64,000 nucleotides of DNA from Amycolatopsis sp. WAC 01376 (lineage in GTDB: Bacteria > Actinomycetota > Actinomycetes > Mycobacteriales > Pseudonocardiaceae): positions 1,116,001 to 1,180,000 of the forward strand of contig NZ_QHKL01000001.1 in assembly GCF_003947415.1 (NCBI RefSeq), in the 5' to 3' direction. Under the pieces are notes generated by a model that had not been told where the DNA came from, did not search any database, and saw only the letters and a program-made list of their open reading frames with translations. Numbering within the stretch: the stretch's first letter is position 1; each line of letters starts with the position of its first letter. This document shows positions 7,107-15,841 of the stretch, piece by piece. Made by a program: the position numbers and the translations under genes.

Positions 7107-8942
7107 GTGACTTCCCCACGAACGCAGTCCCGTGTGCGGGCGCCCGAGCTCGCCGGTGACGTGTGGCTCAACACCGGCGGCGAGCGGCTCACGCTCGCCG
7201 GGCTGCGCGGCCGTGTCGTCCTGCTGGACTTCTGGACCAGCGGCTGCGTCAACTGCCTGCATGTGCTGGACGAACTGCGCCCGCTGGAGGCCGAGTTCGC
7301 CGACGTCCTGGTGACCATCGGCGTGCATTCGCCGAAGTTCCTGCACGAGGGCGAGGCGGCCGCGATCGAGGCCGCCGTGCGGCGCTACGAGGTGCACCAC
7401 CCGGTGCTCAACGACCCGAAGATGACCACCTGGTCGCAGTACGCGGTCAAGGCGTGGCCGACGCTGGTCGTCGTCGACCCCGAGGGTTACGTCGTCCACG
7501 TCGCCGCCGGTGAAGGGCACGCCGAGGCGTTGCGCCGGGTGATCGCCGATCTCGTCGCGACCCACGAGGCCAAGGGCACGCTGCGCCGCGGCGGCAGCCC
7601 GTACGTGCCCGCCGAGGAGCAGCGCACCGAGCTGCGCTTCCCGAGCAAGGCCGTCACCACCGCCGAAGGCCGCATCCTGGTCGCCGACACCGGCAACCAC
7701 TCCATCGTCGAGTTCGCGTCCGACGGCGAGACGATCATCCGCCGCTTCGGCAGCGGTGAGCGCGGCGCGCAGGACGGTCCGTTCGACCTGGCGAGTTTCA
7801 CCGAGCCTGCCGGAATCACCCTGTTGCCGTACGAGGTCGCCGAGCGCGCGGGTTACCACGCCGTCGTCGCCGACACGGCCGGTCACCGGCTGCGCGGTAT
7901 CGACCTGATCACCGGCGAGGTCTCCACGGTCGCCGGCACCGGCCGCCAGTGGCGCGACGGCGTCGACACCGGCAAGGCGCTCGACATCGACCTCACCAGC
8001 CCGTGGGACGTCGCCTGGTGGGGCCCCGCGGGCGGCGTCGTGGTGGCCATGGCGGGCAACCACACGCTGAGCGTGTTCGAGCCGGTCTCGGGCTCCATTC
8101 GCCGCTTCGCCGGTACAACCGTCGAGGGCCTGCGTGACGGCGACGTCCACGAGGCGTTCTTCGCGCAGACGTCCGGTCTCACGCCTCACGGGCAGAAGCT
8201 GTGGCTCGCGGACGCGGAGACGTCGGCGCTGCGCTGGATCGAGCCCGAGGGCGAGACGTTCACCGTGCACACAGCGGTCGGCGTCGACCTGTTCTCCTTC
8301 GGTCACGTCGACGGGCCCGCGGACAAGGCGCTCCTGCAGCATCCGCTCGGCCTCGCCGTGCTGCCCGGCGACACCATCGCGATCGCCGACACCTACAACG
8401 GCGCCGTCCGCCGCTACGACCCGCTCACCCGCCAGGTGACCACGCTCGCGTCCGGTCTCGCGGAGCCGTCCGGTCTGCTGGTGCACGACGGCGAACTGCT
8501 GGTCGTCGAGTCGGCGGGCGGCCGGATCGGGCCGGTGCCGCTCGGTGAGCAGGCCGTGGCAGGCGACGCGCACGCGGTCCGCCGCCCGCCGACCGTGCTG
8601 GCGCCGGGCCGGCTGGAGTTCTCCGTCGTCTTCACCCCGCCCCCCGGCGAGAAGCTCGACGACCGTTACGGGCCCTCGACACGGCTGGAGATCAGCGCGT
8701 CGCCGCCGGAACTGCTCGCCGACGGCGCGGGCGTGGGCACGGACCTGTTCCGCAAGCTCCGCTTCGCCGAAGGTGTCACCGCGGGCGTCCTGCAGGTCGT
8801 CGCGCAGGCCGCGAGCTGTGATGACGGTGGCGAGCACCCGGCCTGCCGCATCACCCGGCAGGACTGGGGCGTGCCGGTGCGGTTCGAAACCGGTGGAGAA
8901 AGCGTGCTGAGCCTGGTCATGGCGGGCGATCCGGGTAAGTAG
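7107..8942 (+). CDS. Thioredoxin-like/NHL-repeat protein (NHLRC2-type)
   Basis: A 611-residue protein starting at GTG 7107. Residues about 10-150 form a thioredoxin/TlpA-like domain with an intact redox motif C-V-N-C (Cys47 and Cys50 in FWTSGCVNCLHV) and the cis-proline region AWPTLVVVD. Residues about 175-480 carry NHL beta-propeller repeats (GRILVADTGNHSIVEF, HAVVADTAGHRLRGID, DTIAIADTYNGAVRRYD). A C-terminal beta-rich domain follows. This is the architecture of NHLRC2-like proteins, which are widespread but poorly understood. No signal peptide, so probably cytosolic. It is followed after ten bases by a GroES-like gene, which suggests a joint role in protein or redox homeostasis. Confidence 0.88.
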   Translation: MTSPRTQSRVRAPELAGDVWLNTGGERLTLAGLRGRVVLLDFWTSGCVNCLHVLDELRPLEAEFADVLVTIGVHSPKFLHEGEAAAIEAAVRRYEVHHPVLNDPKMTTWSQYAVKAWPTLVVVDPEGYVVHVAAGEGHAEALRRVIADLVATHEAKGTLRRGGSPYVPAEEQRTELRFPSKAVTTAEGRILVADTGNHSIVEFASDGETIIRRFGSGERGAQDGPFDLASFTEPAGITLLPYEVAERAGYHAVVADTAGHRLRGIDLITGEVSTVAGTGRQWRDGVDTGKALDIDLTSPWDVAWWGPAGGVVVAMAGNHTLSVFEPVSGSIRRFAGTTVEGLRDGDVHEAFFAQTSGLTPHGQKLWLADAETSALRWIEPEGETFTVHTAVGVDLFSFGHVDGPADKALLQHPLGLAVLPGDTIAIADTYNGAVRRYDPLTRQVTTLASGLAEPSGLLVHDGELLVVESAGGRIGPVPLGEQAVAGDAHAVRRPPTVLAPGRLEFSVVFTPPPGEKLDDRYGPSTRLEISASPPELLADGAGVGTDLFRKLRFAEGVTAGVLQVVAQAASCDDGGEHPACRITRQDWGVPVRFETGGESVLSLVMAGDPGK

Positions 8943-8952
8943 AGTCGTACTC

Positions 8953-9276
8953 GTGTCAGACGGGCCGAAACTCGAGATTCAGATGCTGCAGGACAGGGTG
9001 CTCGTGAAGCTGTCCCCCGAGGACGGAGAGCGCCGGAGTTCCGGCGGGATCGTCATCCCCGCCACCGCGCAGGTCGCGCGGCGGCTCGCCTGGGGTGATG
9101 TACTGGGCGTTGGCAACAGTGTGCGCAACGTGAAGACCGGCGATCGGGTGCTGTTCAACCCGGACGACCAGCACGAGGTCGAGATCCAGGGCGAGGGGCA
9201 CCTGGTGATGCGGGAGCGGGACATCCACGCCGTGGCGACCGAACGGACCGAACACGGCACGGGGTTGTACCTGTAG
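8953..9276 (+). CDS. GroES-like (Cpn10 family) stand-alone co-chaperone paralogue
   Basis: A 107-residue protein starting at GTG 8953. It carries the GroES fold signature: MLQDRVLVKLSPEDGERRSSGGIVIP at the start (with the mobile-loop position), a glycine-valine rich core (GDVLGVGNSV) and VKTGDRVLF near the middle. It differs from the housekeeping GroES consensus in the mobile loop and ends with an extra hydrophilic tail. No groEL is nearby. It lies ten bases after the thioredoxin-NHL gene and is probably co-transcribed. It may act with a GroEL paralogue elsewhere or have a separate role. Confidence 0.8.
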   Translation: MSDGPKLEIQMLQDRVLVKLSPEDGERRSSGGIVIPATAQVARRLAWGDVLGVGNSVRNVKTGDRVLFNPDDQHEVEIQGEGHLVMRERDIHAVATERTEHGTGLYL

Positions 9277-9306
9277 CTCGAGCCGCGGGAGGGGTGGTGA
9301 GGGAAG

Positions 9307-11151
9307 GTGCGCGATGACCACGAGGAGCCGGGCACCGATCTGTTCACCGACGACCTCCTGCCCCCAGCGGACACCGACGAAGACCTGGTCGACGAGCTCT
9401 TCGAGGGCGACAGGGTGGTCCAGCCGCCACCGACACCCGCGTCGAAGTTCCGCCGGGGCCTCGGCAAGGCCCTCATGGTCACCGGGGTCCTCATGGGCCT
9501 GTTCGTGCTCGCGTACGCGGTCGATCTCATCGTCAGCGCCGGGGACGTCCCGCGTGGCGTCACGGTCGCCGGGATCGACGTCGGCGGCCTGACCCACAAA
9601 GAGGCCGAGTCGAAGCTTCGCCGTGAGCTGGAACCGAAGCTGATCGAGCCGGTCCGCGTTCGGGCGGGAGACGTCCGCACGGTGCTGTACCCGACGTCGT
9701 CCGGCCTCGGCCTGGATTGGCCGCAGACGCTGGGCCGCGCCGGTCACCAGCCGCTGAGCCCGTACACGCGGGTGATGTCGTTCTTCACCAGTCGCGAGGT
9801 CGGCGTCGTCACCTGGACCGACGCGCCGAAACTCGAAAAGACCGTCTCGGATCTCGCCGCCGCGCAGCTGAACCGCCAGCCGATCGAAGGGAACATCACC
9901 TTCCGGCCGGTCGAGGGCACCGACGGCGGGGTCGTCCCGGCGGCGGTCGAACCGCGGGCCGGACAGTCGCTCGCCGACGTCAAAGCGGCCGTCGCCGCGG
10001 TCATCGATGGCTGGCTGAGCGACGGCGGCGTGGAGTTCAAGGTGAACGTCTCGCCGGTCAAGGCGACTTCGCCGGGGGTGCACGCGGCGCTCGCCAAGAT
10101 CGTCGTCCCGGCGGTCGCGAAGCCGCTCGTCATCCGCGGCGAAGGCAAGGACGCGACGCTGAAACCGGACACGATCGCGGCGTCCTTCCAGTTCGCCGCG
10201 CGCGACGACGGCAACCTCGAAGTCCGCATCGACCAGGGGAAACTGCGGGCCGCGGCGCAGCCGCAGCTCAAGGAGACCGAGACCGACGGGGCCGACGCGC
10301 AGATCGTCTTCGTCGGCGACAGGCCGGCCGTCCAGCCGTCGAAGGACGCTCGGAAGGTCAACTGGGGCCTCACGTTCTCCGCGCTGACCTCGACGCTCGC
10401 CAAGAGCCAGGACAGGGAACTGAAAGCGGTCTACGACGCCAGCAGCCCGGCCGTCAGCACCGACGCGGCGAACGTCCTCGGGATCAACGAGGTCATCGGC
10501 GAGTTCACCACGTCAGGCCTGAGCGGGCCGGCGATGACGAACGTGCAGGCGCTGGCCGCCCGGGTCTCCGGCGCCATCGTGAAGCCGAACGAGACGTTCA
10601 GCCTCGGCGCGCGATCCGGGCCGAGGACGGCTGAAGCGGGCTACGTCCCCGCCCCGGTGAACGAGGACGGCACCGGTCCGGTCGTGGTCGGCGGCGGCGT
10701 TTCGCAGCTCGCGACGACGCTCTACAACGCCGCGTACCTGGCAGGCATGGCCGACGGCGGACATCTGGAGCACGACCACTACCTCGACCGTTATCCGGTC
10801 GCGCGCGACGTGAAGGCGATCGACAACAACGGCTCTCCGGTCGAGATGCAGATCGTCAACGACGCGCCGACCGGGATCGCGATCCAGGTGCTCCCTGCCA
10901 ACGGCTCGGTGACCGTGCGGATCTGGGGCACGAAACGGTTTTCGGTACAGAGCGTCGGCGGCGACCGGCACTCCTTCGTCCCGCAGCCGGTGCAGGCAGG
11001 CTCGGGGCCCGGCTGCGTGCCGGATCCCGGCGCGGCCGGTTTCAGCACCTCGGACACGCGGGTGCTCGTCGACGTCGTCACCGGCACGGAGGTCCGCCGG
11101 GAGACCCGCAACGCGACCTACTCGCCGCGTGCCACCGTCATCTGCGCTTGA
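9307..11151 (+). CDS. VanW-family, membrane-anchored cell-wall protein (peptidoglycan-binding type)
   Basis: A 614-residue protein starting at GTG 9307. An acidic cytosolic tail (1-45) is followed by one transmembrane helix at about 54-78 and a long extracytoplasmic part. The region PRGVTVAGIDVGGLTHKEAE begins the YoaR-like peptidoglycan-binding domains, which occur twice in tandem before the VanW domain at about 425-545 (NETFSLGARSGPR, GGGVSQLATTLYNAA, YPVARD). VanW domains are found in glycopeptide-resistance clusters and, more widely, in Gram-positive wall proteins; biochemical function is unsettled. A role in wall binding or remodelling is likely. No vanA/H/X genes are present, so this is not evidence of resistance. 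Confidence 0.88.
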   Translation: MRDDHEEPGTDLFTDDLLPPADTDEDLVDELFEGDRVVQPPPTPASKFRRGLGKALMVTGVLMGLFVLAYAVDLIVSAGDVPRGVTVAGIDVGGLTHKEAESKLRRELEPKLIEPVRVRAGDVRTVLYPTSSGLGLDWPQTLGRAGHQPLSPYTRVMSFFTSREVGVVTWTDAPKLEKTVSDLAAAQLNRQPIEGNITFRPVEGTDGGVVPAAVEPRAGQSLADVKAAVAAVIDGWLSDGGVEFKVNVSPVKATSPGVHAALAKIVVPAVAKPLVIRGEGKDATLKPDTIAASFQFAARDDGNLEVRIDQGKLRAAAQPQLKETETDGADAQIVFVGDRPAVQPSKDARKVNWGLTFSALTSTLAKSQDRELKAVYDASSPAVSTDAANVLGINEVIGEFTTSGLSGPAMTNVQALAARVSGAIVKPNETFSLGARSGPRTAEAGYVPAPVNEDGTGPVVVGGGVSQLATTLYNAAYLAGMADGGHLEHDHYLDRYPVARDVKAIDNNGSPVEMQIVNDAPTGIAIQVLPANGSVTVRIWGTKRFSVQSVGGDRHSFVPQPVQAGSGPGCVPDPGAAGFSTSDTRVLVDVVTGTEVRRETRNATYSPRATVICA

Positions 11152-11164
11152 GCGGTAAGGCGAA

Positions 11165-11222
11165 CGTGGGGTCGTGAGTGGTAAGTGTCGTTCTAACGCT
11201 CTTTATCACTCACGACCCCACG
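11165..11222. repeat. Intergenic palindrome, GTCGTGAGTG family, copy 1
   Basis: Perfect 16-bp arms (11165-11180, CGTGGGGTCGTGAGTG, and 11207-11222) around a 26-base centre that itself contains GTTCTAAC. It fills the gap between the convergent VanW and leucine-rich-repeat genes and probably acts as a bidirectional terminator. A second copy of the same sequence, including the centre, lies at 34968-35021. There is no T-tract. Confidence 0.85.
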
Positions 11223-11255
11223 CGAAACCAGGCAAATCGGGCCAATTGTGTGACA

Positions 11256-11972
11256 TCACCGCAGCACCATGCAGCCGCGGGCTTCGAAGTCCGCAAGCCA
11301 CGACGGTTCCCGCAACTCCTTGTTCCACCGCAGATCCAGCTTGTCCAATTTGGACAACTGAGCGATCGACGACGGCAGCGAGGTGAGCTGATTCTCGCGC
11401 AGGTCCAGTTGACGCAACTCGCTCAGCTCCCCGATTGAGGGCGGCAACGCCGTCAGCCGGTTGCGCCGCAGGTGCAGCTCGCGTAATGCGGACAGTGTCC
11501 CGATCGACTCCGGCAGCTCGGTCAACCCGTTGCCGTACAAGCGAAATTCGCGTAACGAAGCCAGCCCGGAGAGGTCGTCCGGGAGGGTGGAGATGCGATT
11601 GTCCGTACACCCCAGGTATTTCAGCCTGCCGAGCGAGCACAACGCGACAGGGAACTCGGTCAGCCGGTTGTCGCTCACATAGAGGTATTCCGTCAGCGCC
11701 GAAAGCTCGCCGAGTTCGTCCGGCAGGGTCGAAAGCTCGTTGTGCCCCAGATCGAGCGTGTGCAGATTCCGCAGGGCGCCGATCGACGGCGAGATGGTGG
11801 TCAGCCGGTTGGTCGCCAGATTCAGCACGCGTAGCCCGGAAAGGGACCACAGGTCGTCGGGAACCGACGTCAGCCGGTTGTCGTAGAGATCCAGGTATTC
11901 GAGCGAGGCCGGGAGGGGAAGTCCGCGCAAGGAGGTCAGCCCCTGGCCACTGAGTTCGAGCCGAGTGGTCAC
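11256..11972 (-). CDS. Leucine-rich-repeat protein
   Basis: A 238-residue protein built almost entirely of about nine 23-residue leucine-rich repeats, with consensus LxxLxxLxLxxNxLTxLPxxI (for example LRVLNLATNRLTTI, LHTLDLGHNELSTLP, LRQLDLRENQLTSLP). The GTG at 11972-11970 is chosen because the repeats begin just after it; no clear ribosome-binding site is visible. There is no signal peptide or membrane anchor, so a cytosolic binding protein is expected. Bacterial LRR proteins of this plain type bind protein partners that cannot be inferred. Convergent with the VanW gene. Confidence 0.85.
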   Translation of the reverse strand: MTTRLELSGQGLTSLRGLPLPASLEYLDLYDNRLTSVPDDLWSLSGLRVLNLATNRLTTISPSIGALRNLHTLDLGHNELSTLPDELGELSALTEYLYVSDNRLTEFPVALCSLGRLKYLGCTDNRISTLPDDLSGLASLREFRLYGNGLTELPESIGTLSALRELHLRRNRLTALPPSIGELSELRQLDLRENQLTSLPSSIAQLSKLDKLDLRWNKELREPSWLADFEARGCMVLR

Positions 11973-12004
11973 AGGGGCCGACCGTAGGCGATGGACCAGT
12001 GGGC

Positions 12005-12304
12005 TCAGGTCACGGCCCGGTGCCCTCCGCCGCCCTTGACCTTCGCGTAGATCGCCGCCGCGCCGATCACGCCGACGATGGCCGCGCCGACCTGGAAGGC
12101 GTGCCGGATCCAGTCGATGCCCGCGGTGTCGCGGACCCCGAACACCCCGGCCAGCCAGTTGCCGATGAACGCGGCGATGATGCCGACGATGATCGTCAGC
12201 CACATCGGGATCTTCTGATCGCCCGGCGCGATCATCCGACCGATGACACCGAGGATCAGGCCGACCACGATCGTGGTGATGATGCCCCAAAGGCCACCCA
12301 ACAT
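12005..12304 (-). CDS. GlsB/YeaQ/YmgE-family stress-response membrane protein (copy 1)
   Basis: A 99-residue protein with three hydrophobic helices (about 6-24, 33-55 and 68-88) and the family motif GLILGVIGRMIAPGDQ followed by IPMWLTIIVGIIAAFIG. Family members, also called transglycosylase-associated proteins, are small inner-membrane proteins induced by envelope or general stress. Their biochemical role is unknown. AGGAGG lies just upstream of the ATG at 12304. A close paralogue follows at 12376-12651 on the same strand, with 71 bases between them. Confidence 0.88.
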   Translation of the reverse strand: MLGGLWGIITTIVVGLILGVIGRMIAPGDQKIPMWLTIIVGIIAAFIGNWLAGVFGVRDTAGIDWIRHAFQVGAAIVGVIGAAAIYAKVKGGGGHRAVT

Positions 12305-12375
12305 GGTTCCTCCTTAGCTGGAAATCGATGAGCCCACGGTGGCACCGATTCGGGCTCGTCGCGCCTCAAGACCCC

Positions 12376-12651
12376 TTACCGGGTGACACTGCGGCGTCCG
12401 TAGAGGTTCGCGGCCAGGGTGACCCCGAGACCGGCGATGACGATCTGGGTGATGAGTTCGAGCCAGTCGAAGCCCTTCGTGTCCGCGTAGCCGAGTCCAC
12501 GGGCGATCGCCGTACCGATGAAGGCGGCGACGATACCGACGATGATGGTCAGCCAGATCGGGATGGACTGCTTGCCGGGTGCGAAGAACCTGCCGAGCAC
12601 CCCGAGGATCAAACCGACCACGATCGCCGTGATGATGCCGGTGACTGTCAT
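12376..12651 (-). CDS. GlsB/YeaQ/YmgE-family stress-response membrane protein (copy 2)
   Basis: A 91-residue protein. ATG 12651 is selected because AAAGGAG lies seven bases upstream; an earlier in-frame ATG has no such site. It has three hydrophobic segments and the motif GLILGVLGRFFAPGKQ followed by IPIWLTIIVGIVAAFIG, so it is a clear duplicate of the next gene downstream. It differs mostly in the third helix and the C-terminus. The tandem pair is likely one transcription unit, probably under stress control. No operator was identified. Confidence 0.87.
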   Translation of the reverse strand: MTVTGIITAIVVGLILGVLGRFFAPGKQSIPIWLTIIVGIVAAFIGTAIARGLGYADTKGFDWLELITQIVIAGLGVTLAANLYGRRSVTR

Positions 12652-12728
12652 TGAGACTCCTTTGCCGAGGTCTCCGCCCGGAGGCGGACTCAGCACGGTG
12701 ATGCCCGCCCGAAACCCCCTCGAAACCA

Positions 12729-12761
12729 GAAAGGCCCTCTCCACGAGGGAGAGGGCCTTTC
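12729..12761 (-). terminator. Terminator hairpin after the acyl-CoA dehydrogenase gene
   Basis: Perfect 14-bp arms (GAAAGGCCCTCTCC at 12729-12742 and its complement at 12748-12761) with a five-base loop, 14 bases beyond the stop of the minus-strand fadE-like gene. Read on the minus strand the hairpin ends in TTTC, a weak T-tract. Confidence 0.8.
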
Positions 12762-12774
12762 GTCACGAAAACGT

Positions 12775-14619
12775 TTAGAACGCGGCTTCGGAGATCTCCA
12801 TGAGGCTGTTGTCCGCGGCCTCGACGATCGCGCGGCGCGCGGTCAGCTCCGGCAGCACGCTCTTCGCGAAGAACGACGCCACGGCGAGCTTGCCCTCGTA
12901 GAACGGGGTGTCCTTCGCCGACGCGCCCGCGTCGAGCTTGGTGATCGCGACCTCGGCGTGCTTGATGAGCTGCCAGCCGATGAGCAGGTCGCCGACCGAC
13001 ATCAGCAGGCGGACCGTGTGCTGGCCGACCTTGTTGATGTTCTGCGGGTCTTCCTGCGACGAGGTCAGGTAGCCGATCAGCGAGCCGAGCATGCCCTGGG
13101 TGTCCTCGAGCGCCTGCTTGAGCAGACCGCGCTCGTTCTTGAGCCGCCCGTTGCCGATCTCCGACTCGATGGTCTTCGTGATCTCCCCGGCGACGTAGGC
13201 CAGCGAAGCACCCTTGTCGCGGACGATCTTGCGGAAGAAGAAGTCCAGCGACTGGATGGCCGTGGTGCCTTCGTACAGCGAATCGATCTTCGCGTCACGG
13301 ATGTACTGCTCGATCGGGTAGTCCTGCAGGAAGCCGGACCCGCCGAGGGTCTGCAGCGACTGCACGAGCTGCTCGGTCGCGCGCTCGGAGCCGACCCCCT
13401 TGACGATCGGGAGCAGCAGGTCGTTGACGCCGTGCGCGACCTTCAGCGAAGCCTCGTCGCCCTCGCCGGTCCACACCTGGTCCTGGAAGGTCGCCGTGTA
13501 GAGGTACACCGCGCGCAGGCCCTCGGCGTACGCCTTCTGCAGCATCAGCGAACGGCGGACGTCCGGGTGGTTGGTGATCGTGACGCGCGGCGCCGCCTTG
13601 TTCAGCATGTTCGGCAGGTCGGCGCCCTGGACGCGCTCCTTGGCGTACTCGAGCGCGTTGAGGTAACCGGTCGACAGCGTCGCGATGGCCTTCGTGCCGA
13701 CCATCATGCGGGCGTACTCGATGACCTGGAACATCTGCGCGATGCCGTCGTGCACCTCGCCGAGCAGCCAGCCCTTGGCGGGGGTGCCGTGCTGGCCGAA
13801 GGTCAGCTCGCAGGTGGTGGAGGCCTTGATGCCCATCTTGTGCTCGACGTTGGTGACGAAGGCGCCGTTGCGCTCGCCCAGCTCACCGGTCTCGCCGTCG
13901 AAGTGGAACTTCGGCACGAGGAAGAGCGAAAGGCCCTTGGTGCCGGGCCTGGTCTCGATGCCGGGGCCCTCGGGGCGGGCCAGCACCAGGTGCATGATGT
14001 TCTCGACCATGTCGTTCTCGGCCGAGGTGATGAACCGCTTCACGCCGTCGATGTGCCAGGAGCCGTCCTCCTGCTTGACGGCCTTGGCGCGACCGGCGCC
14101 GACGTCGGAACCGGCGTCGGGCTCGGTGAGGACCATCGTGGCGCCCCAGCCGCGGTCGATCATGATCTGCGCCCAGCGCTTCTGCTCGGCGGTGCCGTTC
14201 TTGTCGACGATGCCGGCGAAGTTCGGGCCCGCCATGTACATGAACAGCGGCGCGTTGGCGCCGAGGATCAGCTCGGCCGCGGCCCACTGCACGGTCGGGG
14301 GCAGGCCGAAGCCGCCAAGCTCGTTCGGCAGGCCCAGCCGCCACCATTCGCCGTCCATCAGCGCCTGGTAGCTCTTCTTGAACGACTCGGGGATCTTCAC
14401 CGAGAAGGTCTTCGGGTCGTACACCGGCGGGTTGCGGTCCGCGTCGGCGTACGAATCGGCGAGGGGACCGGAAGCCAGCTTGTTCAGCTCGGTCAGCACG
14501 CCGCGGGCGGTCTCCTCGTCGGACTCCGCGAGGACGCCCTTTCCGAGGCGGTCCTGCACGCCGAGTACCTCGAAGAGGTTGAACTCCAGGTCTCGGACGT
14601 TGCTCTTGTAGTGGCCCAT
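12775..14619 (-). CDS. fadE: Acyl-CoA dehydrogenase, FadE5-like
   Basis: A 614-residue protein of the long acyl-CoA dehydrogenase class, much longer than the usual 380-400 residues because of extra N- and C-terminal helical domains. The start ([20 protein letters not shown]) closely resembles mycobacterial FadE5, a broad-specificity enzyme of fatty-acid beta-oxidation. FAD and substrate signatures are present ([23 protein letters not shown]), as is the catalytic glutamate, Glu450, in [10 protein letters not shown]. It oxidises acyl-CoA to enoyl-CoA and passes electrons to ETF. The EtfD-type reductase in this window is the expected onward route to menaquinone. Single gene, terminated by the hairpin at 12729. 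Confidence 0.93.
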   Translation of the reverse strand: MGHYKSNVRDLEFNLFEVLGVQDRLGKGVLAESDEETARGVLTELNKLASGPLADSYADADRNPPVYDPKTFSVKIPESFKKSYQALMDGEWWRLGLPNELGGFGLPPTVQWAAAELILGANAPLFMYMAGPNFAGIVDKNGTAEQKRWAQIMIDRGWGATMVLTEPDAGSDVGAGRAKAVKQEDGSWHIDGVKRFITSAENDMVENIMHLVLARPEGPGIETRPGTKGLSLFLVPKFHFDGETGELGERNGAFVTNVEHKMGIKASTTCELTFGQHGTPAKGWLLGEVHDGIAQMFQVIEYARMMVGTKAIATLSTGYLNALEYAKERVQGADLPNMLNKAAPRVTITNHPDVRRSLMLQKAYAEGLRAVYLYTATFQDQVWTGEGDEASLKVAHGVNDLLLPIVKGVGSERATEQLVQSLQTLGGSGFLQDYPIEQYIRDAKIDSLYEGTTAIQSLDFFFRKIVRDKGASLAYVAGEITKTIESEIGNGRLKNERGLLKQALEDTQGMLGSLIGYLTSSQEDPQNINKVGQHTVRLLMSVGDLLIGWQLIKHAEVAITKLDAGASAKDTPFYEGKLAVASFFAKSVLPELTARRAIVEAADNSLMEISEAAF

Positions 14620-14669
14620 GTCGTCACTCCAATGTGTTCGGCTCCCCGGCCGGGCACATGTTCCCTACT

Positions 14670-14708
14670 CGCCGGTAACATAAGGATATTACCTGTGGGT
14701 AACCGGCG
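14670..14708 (-). promoter_or_regulatory. Possible operator upstream of the acyl-CoA dehydrogenase gene
   Basis: An inverted repeat, CGCCGGTAAC at 14670-14679 and GTAACCGGCG at 14699-14708, with one mismatch between arms. It lies 50-90 bases upstream of the fadE-like start in an AT-richer patch. Beta-oxidation genes in actinobacteria are commonly controlled by TetR repressors, so an operator is plausible. No regulator is adjacent. Confidence 0.35.
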
Positions 14709-14758
14709 GCAAGTGAATGGCCACTGTTGTGATGTGTAAATCAGCAATACGGGGGGTC

Positions 14759-15559
14759 TCAGCGGGTCGACGGCGCGATCGAAGTGGCCGGCGTCGCATC
14801 GGCCGGGGTGTGCGTGTCGTCGGGGGTCGCGATCAGGATGCCGGAGCGGAACGCGATGGTCACCGCGTGCGTCCGGTCTCGGGCCGACAGCTTGCGCAGG
14901 ATGCTCTTGACGTGGGTCCGCACGGTTTCCACGGACAGGAACAGGATCTTCGCGATCCCGGAGTTCTCCAGTCCCTCGGCGACCAGTTGCAGGACCTGGT
15001 ACTCGCGGCGGGACAGCGGCATCAGGCCGCGCGCGGTCGCGGGCTTGGGGGCGTCACCCGGCTTGGGGAGCACGGGCTGGCGTTTCGGCCGGGCGGTCAG
15101 CGCCGCCAGCGTCGGGTCGATGTACCGGCGGTCGCTGTGCGCGCGCCGGATCGCCTCGGTCAGATGCCGTCCGTCGGTCGCCCTCGGCACGATCGCGTGC
15201 ACGCCTGCCGCGATCGCCGCGGCGAGGTACTGCTGCGTGCGGTTGGTGTCCCTGACCAGCGTGATGATGACCAGCGCCGGATCGCCGCCGCTGAGCAGCC
15301 GGGACAGATGGCAGTTCGGGTCGAGCGCCGAATCCAGCACGATGACGTCCGGTTTGAGCTGCTCGCACAGCTGGAGCGCGGCGTGGTGGCTCGACGCGTG
15401 CCCGAGCCACTGCAATCCCGGCGTGCGGTGGACCAGCGAACTCAGTCCCTCGCAGAAGATCGGGATCGGGTCGACGGCGGCCACGCCGAGGCCTCGGCCG
15501 CCTGGTGACAGGCCACCAGGCCTGCCGGCCTGCGTTCGGTTCGGCTCGATGCCTCGCAT
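14759..15559 (-). CDS. LuxR-family response-regulator-like transcription factor
   Basis: A 266-residue protein; the ATG at 15559 is preceded by GGAGGGG. The N-terminal half (about 25-145) is receiver-like, with the phosphoacceptor-type strand VIVLDSAL and a conserved ITLVRD strand, but the usual N-terminal acidic pair is reduced to AVDPIP, so it may be atypical. The C-terminal half has a LuxR/NarL helix-turn-helix (LSRREYQVLQLVAEGLENSG, VETVRTHVKSILRKL), then a Thr/Ala/Pro tail. No histidine kinase gene is adjacent, so this is an orphan regulator. A perfect palindrome lies upstream at 15692-15708 and may be its site. Confidence 0.85.
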   Translation of the reverse strand: MRGIEPNRTQAGRPGGLSPGGRGLGVAAVDPIPIFCEGLSSLVHRTPGLQWLGHASSHHAALQLCEQLKPDVIVLDSALDPNCHLSRLLSGGDPALVIITLVRDTNRTQQYLAAAIAAGVHAIVPRATDGRHLTEAIRRAHSDRRYIDPTLAALTARPKRQPVLPKPGDAPKPATARGLMPLSRREYQVLQLVAEGLENSGIAKILFLSVETVRTHVKSILRKLSARDRTHAVTIAFRSGILIATPDDTHTPADATPATSIAPSTR

Positions 15560-15691
15560 CACGGACCCCTCCGTTTTCCTGCCCGTCATCTCCGGACGAG
15601 AGGACTCGAAAGTCCATTCGGTGACCACCGCCCCCCGGCGTGGTCACCCTCGTCAACCGGTCCCCCCTGCGGGACCGGACAGAGATGACAC

Positions 15692-15708
15692 CTCGTAACT
15701 ATTACGAG
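15692..15708. promoter_or_regulatory. Perfect palindrome upstream of the LuxR-type gene
   Basis: CTCGTAA-CTA-TTACGAG: 7-bp perfect arms about 130 bases upstream of the regulator start, in an AT-rich patch of an otherwise GC-rich gap. The spacing and symmetry suit a dimeric activator or repressor. Binding by the neighbouring regulator is inference. Confidence 0.4.
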
Positions 15709-15841
15709 TCAGCAGGTCGGTGCACGTGACGCGATATCCCCCTCATAGATGTATCGCCTCGTCGCAGCAAACTCTGCGTATCAGCTGGTCGTGGATCTCT
15801 GGCTCGAATGAGCGCGACGAGGGGAGATCTTGGCGTGTTCA

